A DNA stretch of 64,000 nt from Methanobrevibacter millerae (GCA_015063005.1 SUTF01000004.1:117497-181496); one strand, 5' to 3'; positions 29,297 through 39,204 are shown, counted from the stretch's first letter. Made by a program: numbers and translations. Notes: generated by a model not told the origin, from the letters alone.

Positions 29297-30568
29297 TTAT
29301 TTTTCTCTCATCATTTTTAATAATGCAGCAGCAATTTCAATTGAATCCATTTTAGATGAAGTTATTACATTTACATAATCATCTAAATCATTATTTTCTA
29401 TTAAATTTTTAACTTCATCCAATACTTTTTTATTTTTAATTCTCTCTATTTCTGAAAAACTTGGAACTTTTTTATTCTTAATATTTAAATTGTATTTTTT
29501 CCTGATTTTTACCAAGTCATGTGATTCATAGTTTGCAACGATGTTGAATGCATATCCTGACTCGCCTGCACGGGCAGTACGGCCGATTCTGTGAATGTAA
29601 TCTTCGGGATTTTGAGGAATATCATAATTGACAACAACCTCCACTTCACTTACATCAATTCCACGGGCAGCAATGTCACTGGCCACCAAAATGGAAATGT
29701 TGCCATTGCGGAATTTGTTCATTACCTTATCCCTGACCTTTTGGGTCATGTCCCCATGGATGCTGTCAACCTTATATCCATTCCGTTTAAGATTCCTGTA
29801 GACAAAATCGACACGGCGACGAGTATTGCAAAAAATCAGCCATAGATTGAAGTCATAATATTCAATCAGTTTACATAAATCATCAATCTTATCTCTGTCA
29901 TCGCTTTTGAAATAGAATTGCCTGATTTTTGGAATTGTCTTTTTGCTGTCAGATATTTTGATGAATTTGGGATTGTTCTGATAAAGTTTTGTAATCTTTT
30001 TGATTTCATCAGGCATTGTGGCTGAAAACAATAATGTTTGTCTCTGTTTTGGGGTGTATCGCAATATCAATTCGATGTCATCCCTGAAACCCATGTCCAG
30101 CATTTCATCTGCTTCATCCAAAACAACTGTTTCAACACCAATCAAATCAAGAGTTCCTCTTTCGATATGGTCAATCACACGTCCGGGAGTTCCAACAATA
30201 ATGTGAACTCCCTTGTTCAATACCCGAATCTGGCGGCCGATTGCCTGTCCTCCATAAACGGCCAATATCCTTACCTTGTCCATATCCTTTGACAATTTCT
30301 TGATTTCATCAGCCACCTGCATGCACAGTTCCCTTGTAGGACACAATATTATGGCTTGAGGAGACTTGTCAGGTACGAAAATCTTATTAAGCAACGGAAT
30401 TCCAAAAGCCAATGTTTTTCCGGAACCGGTTTGGGCCTGACCAATAACATCCCTTCCCTTTAAAGCCTCAGGAATTTCCTTGCTTTGAATGGGCGTTAGT
30501 TTGGTTAAACCCATCTTAGCTGTTGCACTTTTAATATTGTCGTTTATTTTTAAATCATCAAAATTCAT
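29297..30568 (-). CDS. DEAD-box RNA helicase
   Basis: 423 residues, core helicase only. Motifs in order: TPIQSKE (Q), AQTGSGKT (I), PTRELCMQV (Ia), TPGRVIDH (Ib), VLDEADEML (II), FSATMP (III), IFCNTRR (IV), SDIAARGIDV (V), HRIGRTAR (VI). It unwinds short RNA duplexes, likely in ribosome assembly or RNA decay. No SD, so possibly leaderless. Confidence 0.95.
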   Translation of the reverse strand: MNFDDLKINDNIKSATAKMGLTKLTPIQSKEIPEALKGRDVIGQAQTGSGKTLAFGIPLLNKIFVPDKSPQAIILCPTRELCMQVADEIKKLSKDMDKVRILAVYGGQAIGRQIRVLNKGVHIIVGTPGRVIDHIERGTLDLIGVETVVLDEADEMLDMGFRDDIELILRYTPKQRQTLLFSATMPDEIKKITKLYQNNPKFIKISDSKKTIPKIRQFYFKSDDRDKIDDLCKLIEYYDFNLWLIFCNTRRRVDFVYRNLKRNGYKVDSIHGDMTQKVRDKVMNKFRNGNISILVASDIAARGIDVSEVEVVVNYDIPQNPEDYIHRIGRTARAGESGYAFNIVANYESHDLVKIRKKYNLNIKNKKVPSFSEIERIKNKKVLDEVKNLIENNDLDDYVNVITSSKMDSIEIAAALLKMMREK

Positions 30569-30653
30569 TACTTTAATATTTGAAAAAATTGTTATTTATA
30601 ATTTTAAATATTTTAAAAGACTAATATTATATTACTAAAATGGGGATATTCTT

Positions 30654-31238
30654 ATGGAAAAGTCATCACTTGAAAATCTAGTTAATGAGATTAACACTGA
30701 ACAGTTGATTAAAGAAAAGTTAGAGGCCAAGATTTCAGCTGAAATAGACAGAAGAATTGAATCTGGCATGAATGATGAGTTCATCAACCAGGAAATCGAA
30801 AGAAGAATGCAGACTGATGAGGTTAAAAAGATTATTCAAAAGCAGGTTGAGGATCAAGTCAAATTAAAATTGGCTGAAGAAATGGCTGAACAGGTTACCG
30901 AGGATGTTGATGAAATATTATACTCACGTGAAAACGGTGAAACAATAAATGAGCGTGGTATCGACATTGGACTTGAACAGGGCCGTCAGCAAGGTATTGA
31001 AATCGGTTACAAACAGGGCTTTGAAAAAGGAAAACAGGAAGGAATTGAAATTGGCCGTGAAGCCGGATATGAAAAGGGCATTGAGGAAGGAGGTCCTGGA
31101 TCATATCAAAGAGGACTTGAGGATGGAAGAAAACAGGGGCTTGAAAGGGTTGCAAGAACAATGTATAAAGACAACTATCCTTTGGAAGAGATTACAAAAC
31201 TGACCGGCCTGATATTGAAAAGGCCAAGCAGAAAATAG
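30654..31238 (+). CDS. Coiled-coil protein with Rpn-like Gly/Glu repeat tail
   Basis: 194 residues with no nuclease motif. Residues 1-95 are charged helix or coiled coil. Residues ~100-170 repeat GxxxGxxxG units (GIEIGYKQGFEKGKQEGIEI), as in the tails of Rpn-family proteins. The end, MYKDNYPLEEITKLTGL, is also the Rpn C-terminal helix. This is therefore the tail of an Rpn-like protein without its catalytic domain. SD GGGGA before the ATG. 12 bases separate it from the Cas4-like gene. Confidence 0.6.
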   Translation: MEKSSLENLVNEINTEQLIKEKLEAKISAEIDRRIESGMNDEFINQEIERRMQTDEVKKIIQKQVEDQVKLKLAEEMAEQVTEDVDEILYSRENGETINERGIDIGLEQGRQQGIEIGYKQGFEKGKQEGIEIGREAGYEKGIEEGGPGSYQRGLEDGRKQGLERVARTMYKDNYPLEEITKLTGLILKRPSRK

Positions 31239-31250
31239 GAAAAAATCACT

Positions 31251-31934
31251 ATGGAAAATAAGTTAATTATAAATGAAAAGTACTCCAAGGAAAATCATCC
31301 TACAATTGAAAGTATTCAAATAATTGAAGGTAAAAACAATTTCCCCATTAGCTGGTTGAATCAGCAAGGTTATTGTGAATACCAGATATATCTCCAGTAC
31401 ATGAAAGGCATAAAAACATCACCTACAAATGCCATGCTTAAGGGAACACAGGTTCACAATACATTAGAAGAAAAATTCCTGGAGGATGCCACACCTGCAA
31501 CATTCGATGAGGTTGTTGAACTGTCAAAATCCGAAGCAACAATTTCAAGGGAATGCTTTGTAATGTCTCCCTCTGACGGAATAAGAGGTTTCATCGATGA
31601 GATATGGATGACACCAAGCGAAATAGTAATAATAGATGACAAGCCTGGAAGCAAGGCCTATCCATCAACCATCAATCAGGTAAGGGCATATTGCCTTGCA
31701 TTCAAAAACATGACTAACGACACACGCCCAATCAGAGGAGCACTTCGCCAAAGAGGAACAGACAACATTTTCTGGAGCGAAGAGTTTGACGCCAATGCTG
31801 AAAAGCAGATAAGATTTACAATTGATAGAATGCATGCACTTTTTGAAGGACAAAAACCTTTCATAGCAACCAAAAATCCGAACAAATGCAAATCCTGCAG
31901 ATACCAAAGCTATTGTGAAGAATGTAAAATTTGA
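31251..31934 (+). CDS. Cas4-like RecB-family nuclease with Fe-S cysteines
   Basis: 227 residues. ISWLNQQGYCEYQIYLQY (C42) and C213, C216 and C222 at the C-terminus provide the four Cys of the Cas4/AddB-type cluster. The nuclease core shows GTQVHNTLE (His), GFIDEI (Asp), IIDDKPG (D-x-K) and QVRAYC (Q-x3-Y, RecB motif). Family enzymes are 5'-3' DNA exonucleases. No CRISPR array or cas gene is near, so it is a stand-alone copy with a repair or defence role, in an apparent operon with both neighbours. Confidence 0.82.
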   Translation: MENKLIINEKYSKENHPTIESIQIIEGKNNFPISWLNQQGYCEYQIYLQYMKGIKTSPTNAMLKGTQVHNTLEEKFLEDATPATFDEVVELSKSEATISRECFVMSPSDGIRGFIDEIWMTPSEIVIIDDKPGSKAYPSTINQVRAYCLAFKNMTNDTRPIRGALRQRGTDNIFWSEEFDANAEKQIRFTIDRMHALFEGQKPFIATKNPNKCKSCRYQSYCEECKI

Positions 31935-31943
31935 AGTGAAACT

Positions 31944-33278
31944 ATGAAAGATGAAAAAACAAAAATCAAAGAAGAAAAGATCATAGAACTCACAACAGAA
32001 TTTTGTAATGAAAAGCTGAATCGTGAATATGAAGAGCTTTGCGTGAAATTAATTGAAAAAATGGGGCGCAAACATGAAATTCCTTTTAAAAGAGGAAAAC
32101 TTGAAATTTGGGCGAGTGCTGTAATTTATGCCCTTGGACAAATCAACTTCCTTTTTGATAAGGCATCCGAACCTTATACAACACCAGACGATATATGTAA
32201 CTATTTTAACACCAAAAAATCCACAGTATCCAATAAGGCGAGAGATATTAGGAAAATGTTTAATATGGGTCATTTCGATAAGGAATTCTCATTAAAATCC
32301 ATGCTTGAAATTCAGCCTACATTCTATATCGATGAGAAAAGCGGAATGATTATACCCGAAGAATTCATGATAAATCCTATGGACAGCTATTTTGATGAAG
32401 CATATGAGCATTTTGCAAAAGGAGATATTGATAATGCAATAGCTATGCTGGATGCGATTGATAAGGATAATCCGGAATATGAGCGAGCAATGTTTTATAA
32501 GTCATTTATTTTAAATGCAAGTGGAATTGAAGATAATTCTTCTGAGAGATTCCAGGAATTCATATCCAATTTTGGAGAAAATATTGATTTAAATGATATT
32601 TTAGATGATGAAGTTGATTTAGAAGACCTTGCAAAAACAAATGGACATTTTGATGAAAATGACCCTTATGATTTGTGTATGAGAGGAGAACTTTATTTTG
32701 ATGAAGAAAACTATGAAAAAGCCATTGAATATTTTGATTTATCATTGAAAATCCTTCCAAATCAGCCAAATGTTTTAAAATATAAATCCCTAGCATTATG
32801 TGAACTAAAAAAATACAAAAAAGCATTTAAAACCATTGATAAAGCAATTGAACTGACTCCTCATGATGATACATTATGGGCCACTAAAGGAAGCATTTTC
32901 ATTAGTCAAAAAAAATACAAAAAAGCACTGAAATGTTTAGATAAAGCCCTAGAAATAGATGGGGATGATATTGATTATTATATTGAGAAGATACATGTTT
33001 ATAAAGAAATGGGAGATTATGAAAATATAAAAAAAGTGCTGGACATTATAGAAAAAATCGATGCAGAAAATCCAGAATTCTTATATGAAAAAGGAACCTA
33101 TTTCCTTTCAGAAATGGAACCTGAAAAAGCAATAATATATTATGATAAATGCTTATCCATTGATGATAAGCATGTTGAAGCATTATTATTCAAGGCAATG
33201 ACATGTGCTACTTTAAAAAGAGAAAAAGAAGCGAACGATTGTATTGAAAAATTTCTGAAATCAATCCGTTTTTACTGA
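31944..33278 (+). CDS. DUF6398 plus TPR-repeat protein
   Basis: 444 residues. Residues ~10-110 match DUF6398: LTTEFCNEKLNREYEELC, GKLEIWASAVIYALGQINFL, then a helix-turn-helix-like stretch KKSTVSNKARDI. From ~145 onward about seven tetratricopeptide repeats follow (for example AIEYFDLSLKILP, ALKCLDKALEID). Probably a scaffold with a nucleic-acid or protein-binding head. Nine bases after the Cas4-like stop. Confidence 0.78.
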   Translation: MKDEKTKIKEEKIIELTTEFCNEKLNREYEELCVKLIEKMGRKHEIPFKRGKLEIWASAVIYALGQINFLFDKASEPYTTPDDICNYFNTKKSTVSNKARDIRKMFNMGHFDKEFSLKSMLEIQPTFYIDEKSGMIIPEEFMINPMDSYFDEAYEHFAKGDIDNAIAMLDAIDKDNPEYERAMFYKSFILNASGIEDNSSERFQEFISNFGENIDLNDILDDEVDLEDLAKTNGHFDENDPYDLCMRGELYFDEENYEKAIEYFDLSLKILPNQPNVLKYKSLALCELKKYKKAFKTIDKAIELTPHDDTLWATKGSIFISQKKYKKALKCLDKALEIDGDDIDYYIEKIHVYKEMGDYENIKKVLDIIEKIDAENPEFLYEKGTYFLSEMEPEKAIIYYDKCLSIDDKHVEALLFKAMTCATLKREKEANDCIEKFLKSIRFY

Positions 33279-33303
33279 TGGAACTTAATGAGTTGTTTGA
33301 AGA

Positions 33304-33945
33304 TTAGATTACACGATTCAATCCCAGATACAATTTGTTTTTCTTATACATCTTATCCAGAATTTCATTCCATTCTTCAACTGTTATTCTTCCTTTATTA
33401 GGAATCAGAGAGTCAAGGGATGCCTCATTAATGTTTAAAATATCCGATAATATGTGTGCTAGTGTTCTGCCAGTTAATGATAACTCATAAGGATCATAGC
33501 CTGTAACCATCAATACCCAGACATTATCCTTTGAAGAGCTGTTATATTCCTTTTTAAGAGTATCATACCAGTGAGTGATTTTATTCTCACTGTCTCCAAC
33601 TTCTCCATCACCTACTGAAATATAATATCCCTCTTCGGTAAAATCAATTGTTTTTATAGCATCAGATATTTTAGAGTTAAGTTCCGGTGAGCCGATTTCC
33701 AATTCAAATTCATTGTTTGTAATGTAATCCTCAAGATAGTTTTCAACTTCCTTGTGATTTTTAAAATAACCTATAGGCTCCAGCCTATCAGGATCACGGT
33801 CACACAAATCATAAATCAGGTCTTCATCGACATCATATATTTCGTATCCATCAAGCTTATGTGATTGATAAGGCTTGAAGTCAAGACAATAGTTTTCCAA
33901 ATCGTCTTTGTTTAAATACCACAGAACCTGCACTCTTTTAATCAT
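33304..33945 (-). CDS. Conserved-looking protein of unknown function
   Basis: About 213 residues, soluble, acidic. The frame extends three codons further to a TTG; I prefer ATG 33945, though neither has an SD. No motif recognised. It lies last in a leftward series rps8e-hypE-RDD-this gene and converges on the TPR gene. Confidence 0.55.
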   Translation of the reverse strand: MIKRVQVLWYLNKDDLENYCLDFKPYQSHKLDGYEIYDVDEDLIYDLCDRDPDRLEPIGYFKNHKEVENYLEDYITNNEFELEIGSPELNSKISDAIKTIDFTEEGYYISVGDGEVGDSENKITHWYDTLKKEYNSSSKDNVWVLMVTGYDPYELSLTGRTLAHILSDILNINEASLDSLIPNKGRITVEEWNEILDKMYKKNKLYLGLNRVI

Positions 33946-33963
33946 ATGAATCAATAATTAATT

Positions 33964-34368
33964 TTATTCTACTTCGTTTACAACAATTGTTTTTGTAAAT
34001 ACACCTAAAATTCTATCATTGCGTCTGATTATTTTACCGATAGCCCAATCGAAAATTATTGGGAACCAGAATATTTTGGTTAAATTTCTGACAATAGCCT
34101 GAGCCCAGGAAATTGGATAACCGTTTCTGGAAATTACGCGCAAATACATTAAAGCTTTACCGACAGTTGCACCTTTGGATTTTTCCAAGCCTATGAAATA
34201 GATTAAAATCAAAACAGGCACAACATATGGGAAATACATATAAACAGCAAAAGTACTGTACGGATTGATGAATATGGATAATAAATAAGAAACAATCCAC
34301 ATGAATGCGGAAACTACAAAAAAGTCAATCACATATGCAAGCACTCTTCTTGTAAATATACTGGCCAT
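33964..34368 (-). CDS. RDD-family membrane protein
   Basis: 134 residues. RRVLAYVIDFFVVSAFMWIV at the N-terminus has the Arg and Asp of the RDD family. Two more hydrophobic helices follow, with GATVGKALMYLRVIS between them. The start is ATG 34368 set by GAGGTG 6 bases upstream; an earlier GTG has none. It begins 10 bases after hypE. Function of such proteins is poorly known, probably transport-related. Confidence 0.8.
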   Translation of the reverse strand: MASIFTRRVLAYVIDFFVVSAFMWIVSYLLSIFINPYSTFAVYMYFPYVVPVLILIYFIGLEKSKGATVGKALMYLRVISRNGYPISWAQAIVRNLTKIFWFPIIFDWAIGKIIRRNDRILGVFTKTIVVNEVE

Positions 34369-34378
34369 ATTAAACACC

Positions 34379-35398
34379 TCAACATACTCTAGGAACTGGA
34401 TCAGCTATAGGTGCTTCGAGAATACGTTCTCCACCAATAGGAGTGTTTACAATCACATATTCGCCTTCAACAACTTCACCTATGATTGCTGCATTTTCAC
34501 CATATTTTTCACTTTTAATGGCTTCAAGAACCTCTTCGGCCTTGTCAGCCTTAACGCCCATTACAACTTTACCTTCATTTGCCACTTCAAATGGATCTAT
34601 ACCCAACATTTCAGATACTGCATGAACCTCTTCCCTTATTGGAATTGCATCCTGTTCCAAAACAATACCTTTTCCGGATTTGGAAGCCATTTCATTAATT
34701 GCATTGGCAAATCCTCCACGGGTCGGATCTTTCATTGCAGTGACTCCTCCAACGTCCAAAGCCTTTTTGACAATGTTCCACATTGGAGCAACATCAGATT
34801 TCAAATCTGTGTCAAAGCCAAAACCTTCCCTAAAAGACATTAAACTCATACCATGGTCGCCTAAACTACCTGTGACAATGATTTTGTCTCCAACTTCCAA
34901 TCCGCTATCGCGAACGACTTCACCTTTCTTGGCTATTCCGATACCTGTTGTAACCATGACAATACCATCAAGCTTATCCTGCGGCATTACTTTTGTATCT
35001 CCTGTGATGACAGCCACATCAACCTCTTCACATGCTTCGTTTAGGGATTTCATTATCCTATCCAAATCCTCTATAGGAAAACCCTCTTGCATAATGATAG
35101 CATTGGAAATAGCTAGAGGTTTTGCACCCATTACAGAAACATCGTTTATGGTTCCTGCAGCTGAAATTCTACCAATATCTCCGCCAGGGAAAAACAATGG
35201 ATCGATTGTATGACCGTCTGTTGTCATGACAATTTCATAATCGCCTAAAGGAATGGATGCACCATCATCTAAAGCATCCAAACTAATACCGCCATTCACA
35301 CTCTTTTTTGTAAGATTATCCAAGACTGTGGAAGCGATTAGATTAGCCATTACTTCTCCGCCAGCACCATGATTCATATTAATTTTATCATCTGACAT
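34379..35398 (-). CDS. hypE: Hydrogenase maturation protein HypE
   Basis: 339 residues ending PRVC, the C-terminal Cys on which HypE turns a carbamoyl group into thiocyanate for the Fe(CN)2CO centre of NiFe hydrogenases. NHGAGGEVM at the start and the PurM/ThiL-like fold (DTKVMPQDKLDGIVMVTTG) agree. Needed for F420-reducing and other hydrogenases of hydrogenotrophic methanogens. SD AAGGCGAT. Confidence 0.95.
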   Translation of the reverse strand: MSDDKINMNHGAGGEVMANLIASTVLDNLTKKSVNGGISLDALDDGASIPLGDYEIVMTTDGHTIDPLFFPGGDIGRISAAGTINDVSVMGAKPLAISNAIIMQEGFPIEDLDRIMKSLNEACEEVDVAVITGDTKVMPQDKLDGIVMVTTGIGIAKKGEVVRDSGLEVGDKIIVTGSLGDHGMSLMSFREGFGFDTDLKSDVAPMWNIVKKALDVGGVTAMKDPTRGGFANAINEMASKSGKGIVLEQDAIPIREEVHAVSEMLGIDPFEVANEGKVVMGVKADKAEEVLEAIKSEKYGENAAIIGEVVEGEYVIVNTPIGGERILEAPIADPVPRVC

Positions 35399-35491
35399 TA
35401 TATCGCCTTAGAAAAATATATGTTAAAACAAGTATATTAAATTAGTTATAAAAATTGAAAAAAAAGAGAAATTAAAGATAAATTAATATCT

Positions 35492-35869
35492 TTAGATTAA
35501 AATTCCGTTAACAACACCATCTTGACCAGGTCTAGATGTTACTTTAGCATTACCTTCAGGAGTTTCTACAACAGCACCTTTAGTAATGATGTTCCTTCTT
35601 ACGTAGTTTGGGTTTGCGTTGTTTTCAATTACTCCTAAAATATCAGTAATTTGAGTTTTACCGGTTTTTACATCGGTTAAATTAATTTTATTAGCTGCTG
35701 CTAATCTGAGTTTTTCGTTTCCACCACGAGTACGGATTTTTCTTAAGTTTTTGTCATCCACTCTAGTTTCAGCAGGATCTCTTCCTAATTCTGATTTCCT
35801 TTTTCCACGGTTTGCAACATTTCTTGCACCTGATGGACTTCTAGTTGATTTTCCTTGAGAAATTGCCAT
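35492..35869 (-). CDS. rps8e: 30S ribosomal protein S8e
   Basis: 125 residues. AISQGKSTRSPSGARN, KRKSELGRDPAETRV and RTRGGNEKLRL are S8e signatures; the archaeal short form. GGTGA precedes the ATG. Confidence 0.97.
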   Translation of the reverse strand: MAISQGKSTRSPSGARNVANRGKRKSELGRDPAETRVDDKNLRKIRTRGGNEKLRLAAANKINLTDVKTGKTQITDILGVIENNANPNYVRRNIITKGAVVETPEGNAKVTSRPGQDGVVNGILI

Positions 35870-36041
35870 TATTTCACCTAAATAAATATAATAATTAATT
35901 AATAATCGCTGTCAATAAGCCTCTTTTCAGTAAATCGTTGGACAAGAAAAATAACAATTTACATTATGAGAGCAAAAAAGAGCCTTAATGAATAATGATA
36001 ATAAAATATTACTTTTTCATTATATATAAACTTTATTTTAT

Positions 36042-36407
36042 TTAGGGATTTTTGTCATTCTGAGAGACAAATGAAAATTTTAGATTGCAATTCGGACAGT
36101 AGAAGTCATCCAAAAGGGTGCCTCCACAAACAGGACATGTATCTGGAGAAGTCGACAGATATACAAATTCCTTATTGGAGGAAGTTTTTTGAGGGACAAT
36201 AGGCTCTGGAGCAGTGAATATTTCATCAGTTTTAGATTTAGCAAGTATTTCATCGACAATATTGTCAAAATCCTCTTCAGTGATTTCACCATCATCGCTT
36301 GCCTTTAAAATCTTTTCAATATCCTCATCAGATATCTTATCGCCCAAAACATCTTTCAATAAGTCAACCAAATCATTATCTTCAATGTAATATTCTTCGC
36401 CAGCCAT
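36042..36407 (-). CDS. Small zinc-ribbon protein
   Basis: 121 residues. The C-terminus has CPVCGGTLLDDFYCPNCNLKF, a two-knuckle zinc ribbon. The N-terminal half is an acidic helical region with DDGEITEEDFDNIV, which looks like an EF-hand-type loop but may be coincidence. AAGGAGAG precedes the ATG. Function unknown. Confidence 0.7.
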   Translation of the reverse strand: MAGEEYYIEDNDLVDLLKDVLGDKISDEDIEKILKASDDGEITEEDFDNIVDEILAKSKTDEIFTAPEPIVPQKTSSNKEFVYLSTSPDTCPVCGGTLLDDFYCPNCNLKFSFVSQNDKNP

Positions 36408-36500
36408 TGTAATTCTCTCCTTGAAAGTTATTTATACACAATAATTAATATTCTTTTCTAAAGATTAAAAAAATGGAATAGCCGAACTATTCCCAAAAAA

Positions 36501-36842
36501 TTAATTTGTATCCCATAACTCAGATATTTCAAATCCAAAACGATTACTGGATTTTAACTTGAAAATTTTATCATATGCCACATAAATCTCAAAGTCTATT
36601 TCCAAATCATCACTGTCAATAGCTACGGCAATATGAGGATTTTCCAGTATTTTTTTATCAACACCCAAGGATTTGGATGCTTCTCCAATGTAGAATGACA
36701 CAGGCATATTGTTTTTATCTGTGTTTAAAAAAATTCCCCCACCAATGAAGTAGTTGGCTGCAAATCCATTTTTATCTGTCAATTTTCCGGACAAAACATC
36801 ATTTGTCTCATCATAACTTGTAACTAATTCTTTTGTTTCCAT
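36501..36842 (-). CDS. Small protein, DUF2283-like
   Basis: 113 residues. SYDETNDVLSGKL and the later NMPVSFYIGEASKSLG recall the DUF2283 pattern of a short beta protein, but with an extra C-terminal half. GAGGT precedes the ATG. Role unknown. Confidence 0.55.
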   Translation of the reverse strand: METKELVTSYDETNDVLSGKLTDKNGFAANYFIGGGIFLNTDKNNMPVSFYIGEASKSLGVDKKILENPHIAVAIDSDDLEIDFEIYVAYDKIFKLKSSNRFGFEISELWDTN

Positions 36843-37035
36843 AATATCTAACCTCTACTATTATTTTATAATAACAATAATATAAAATAAGTGTTAGAGC
36901 ATTTGAACAGTAATATGATTGTTTTTACTGATAAAAATTGTTTTAAGTGGCGAAAATTGTTGCGAAATATGAAAAATGTTGTCAGTGAAAACTTTTTTTA
37001 AAGATAATTTTCAAAGTATAATATGGTGCTGCTGT

Positions 37036-37716
37036 ATGGAAGACACAAAAGAACAATTTGAATTGGAAGCCGAAATAAAATCTCAAGCGGAATTGTTTTT
37101 AAAAAATTTTAATTCAACGCTTCCTGAAAGTATGGAGCTTGAATATGAAGGATTTTATAGAAGAGGCTTTTTTGTAACTAAAAAAAGATATGCCGTTATC
37201 GAAGATGGAGAGATAATAGCTAAAGGATTGGAATTAGTTAGAAGAGATTGGGCACCAGTAGTAAAACAAACCCAGGAAGCAGTACTTATGGCCTTATTAA
37301 AGGAAGGGGACTCCCAAAAGGCAATTGATGAAGTTAAAAAAGTCATGAAAAGGCTTAGAAAAGGCGAAGTTGAAAACAAGGAACTGGTTATACATACACA
37401 AATCAACAAGCCTCTAAGCGAATACAAACAGGTCGGTCCTCATGTGGTGGCTGCCCAAATAATAGAAGACCATGGAATTAAAGTGTCTCGCGGAACCATC
37501 ATCCAGTACATAATCAAAAAAGGAAAAGGCTCAATCAGCCAAAGAGCCGTGCCTTACGAATACAGTGAAGGAATTGAGTATGATAAGGATTATTATGTCA
37601 ACAACCAGATAATTCCTGCAGTCGGACGCATTATGGAATCACTTGGCTATTCAAAAAAAGACCTGCAAGACTTGTCTGTCGGTGAAAAACAGCAAAGCCT
37701 TGATGCATTTTTCTAA
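37036..37716 (+). CDS. polB2: Family-B DNA polymerase, small C-terminal subunit
   Basis: 226 residues corresponding to the thumb end of a family-B polymerase. [17 protein letters not shown] holds the conserved KKRY (49-52), and [17 protein letters not shown] follows. The C-terminus QQSLDAFF is a PCNA-binding PIP box. In Methanothermobacter the enzyme is encoded as two separate proteins (MTH1208 and MTH208); this is the MTH208 equivalent. GGTG 7 bases before ATG 37036 sets the start. The large subunit is not in the window. Confidence 0.9.
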   Translation: MEDTKEQFELEAEIKSQAELFLKNFNSTLPESMELEYEGFYRRGFFVTKKRYAVIEDGEIIAKGLELVRRDWAPVVKQTQEAVLMALLKEGDSQKAIDEVKKVMKRLRKGEVENKELVIHTQINKPLSEYKQVGPHVVAAQIIEDHGIKVSRGTIIQYIIKKGKGSISQRAVPYEYSEGIEYDKDYYVNNQIIPAVGRIMESLGYSKKDLQDLSVGEKQQSLDAFF

Positions 37717-37720
37717 AAAA

Positions 37721-38416
37721 TTATAATATGGTGTTAACATCACCGATATTTTCAATTATGGTAATGTCCAATTGCTCTTTTTTAATGTATTCCCTGTCCT
37801 CTTCAGTAACATTGGAATTAACCAAAATAGCACTCATGCCCGCATTAACAGCACCTAAGGCATCTTCTCTGAATTTATTTCCAATCATTACTGATTTTTC
37901 AGGATCACCCTGCATTTTTCTTAATGCGACATCATAAATTAGCCTATCCGGCTTTTTTTTGCCTACTTCTTCGGATGTGATTACCTCATCAAAAAAGGAA
38001 TATACATTTAGACGCACCAATTTTTCCCATTGCTTGATGGTAATACCGTTTGATATTACTGCTAAGCGATAGCCCTGACTTTTCAAATAAATCAATGTGT
38101 CGATTGTATCTGCAAATGGTCTTAAAAGTGCCATTTTAACGTTATGATATGTAATCATTCCCAAAGCAACGAGCATTGGATCCTCATGGCCTAAAACAAC
38201 CTGAGTCAAAACGTTGAAATGCTTGCCGTAATTGGATCCTTTTTCACGGATGATTGTTTTTAAAACACCATACGCTTCATCCTTATCCAAAGGTAATCCA
38301 TTATCGACCATCAATTCAATAGCTGCTTTTCTTGCAGTCTGTGCAAAAGCGGAAGTATCCAATAATGTATCGTCTACATCAAAAAATACAACACGATCAT
38401 CTTCATTTCTAATCAT
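37721..38416 (-). CDS. HAD-superfamily hydrolase (TIGR02253-like)
   Basis: 231 residues. FFDVDDTLLDT (motif I), AVISNGITIKQWEKL (motif II), KKKPDRLIY (motif III Lys) and MIGNKFREDALGA (motif IV, with Asn where many have Asp) place it in subfamily IA, likely a phosphatase of small molecules. SD GAGGGT. It ends 4 bases from the convergent polB2 and starts 2 bases after the exonuclease stop. Confidence 0.85.
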   Translation of the reverse strand: MIRNEDDRVVFFDVDDTLLDTSAFAQTARKAAIELMVDNGLPLDKDEAYGVLKTIIREKGSNYGKHFNVLTQVVLGHEDPMLVALGMITYHNVKMALLRPFADTIDTLIYLKSQGYRLAVISNGITIKQWEKLVRLNVYSFFDEVITSEEVGKKKPDRLIYDVALRKMQGDPEKSVMIGNKFREDALGAVNAGMSAILVNSNVTEEDREYIKKEQLDITIIENIGDVNTIL

Positions 38417-38418
38417 AT

Positions 38419-39204
38419 TTAACCCTCTTTGTTAAATTCAAGTTCTAAGGTGACCGGACAATGGTCAGAACCATAAATATCATCTAATATAGTAGCTGAT
38501 TTAACTTTATCTTTAATTTCCTCATTCACGTAAAAATAATCAAGACGCCAGCCGGCATTCCTTTCACGGGCACGGGTACGGTAACTCCACCAGGTGAAAT
38601 TGTTCTCTCCTTCATCAAACATACGGAAAGTATCAATGAAACCTGCCTCTTCAAGCTCATCTAACCATGCACGTTCTTCCGGAAGATAACCTGATTTTCC
38701 TTCACAGTTTTTAGGATTGTAAACATCAATAGGATGGTGAGCAATATTATAGTCACCGGTAATTACAAGATTTTTTCCCTGACTTTTAAGCTCCTTAAGC
38801 TCATCGAGCAATGCATTGCAAAAGTCAACCTTGAAATCAAGACGCTTTGCATTCATTCCGCTGTTCGGGAAATAGATGTTGTATAGTATGAAGTCTTCAT
38901 ACTCTATTTTCAAGACCCTTCCTTCGCTGTCAAGCTCTTCAATTCCCAGTCCACGGGTAACGTTTACGGGATTGATTTTGGAGTATGTTCCAACACCGCT
39001 GTATCCTTTCTTTTCGGCTTCATTAAAGTGAGATTCATAGTCATCGACTTCAGCTAATTTCTTAGGAATATCATCTTTGGTGGCCCTTACTTCCTGGAAA
39101 TTGATAATGTCTGCATCAGTATTATCAAACCAATCCCAAAACTCATCCTTTTTGGATACTGCCCTAATTCCATTCACATTCCAAGAAACTAACTTTATTG
39201 ACAT
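38419..39204 (-). CDS. xth: Exodeoxyribonuclease III / AP endonuclease
   Basis: 261 residues. KLVSWNVNGIRA, NFQEVRATKDDIP, GDYNIAHHPIDV and YGSDHCPVTLEL are the ExoIII active-site motifs. The Methanothermobacter homologue Mth212 also nicks DNA at uridine; the same may hold here but cannot be read off. Its ATG overlaps the pheS stop. Confidence 0.93.
   Translation of the reverse strand: MSIKLVSWNVNGIRAVSKKDEFWDWFDNTDADIINFQEVRATKDDIPKKLAEVDDYESHFNEAEKKGYSGVGTYSKINPVNVTRGLGIEELDSEGRVLKIEYEDFILYNIYFPNSGMNAKRLDFKVDFCNALLDELKELKSQGKNLVITGDYNIAHHPIDVYNPKNCEGKSGYLPEERAWLDELEEAGFIDTFRMFDEGENNFTWWSYRTRARERNAGWRLDYFYVNEEIKDKVKSATILDDIYGSDHCPVTLELEFNKEG

Noticed and set aside
31251..31934. Cas4-like gene as a sign of a CRISPR-Cas locus
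   Set aside because: No repeat-spacer array and no other cas gene anywhere in the window.
36843..37035. TATTTTATA/TATAAAATA inverted repeat with a TTATTGTTATT core as another regulon site
   Set aside because: The core is not the ATAACANNTGTTAT palindrome, and the repeat is explained by A+T-rich promoter sequence.
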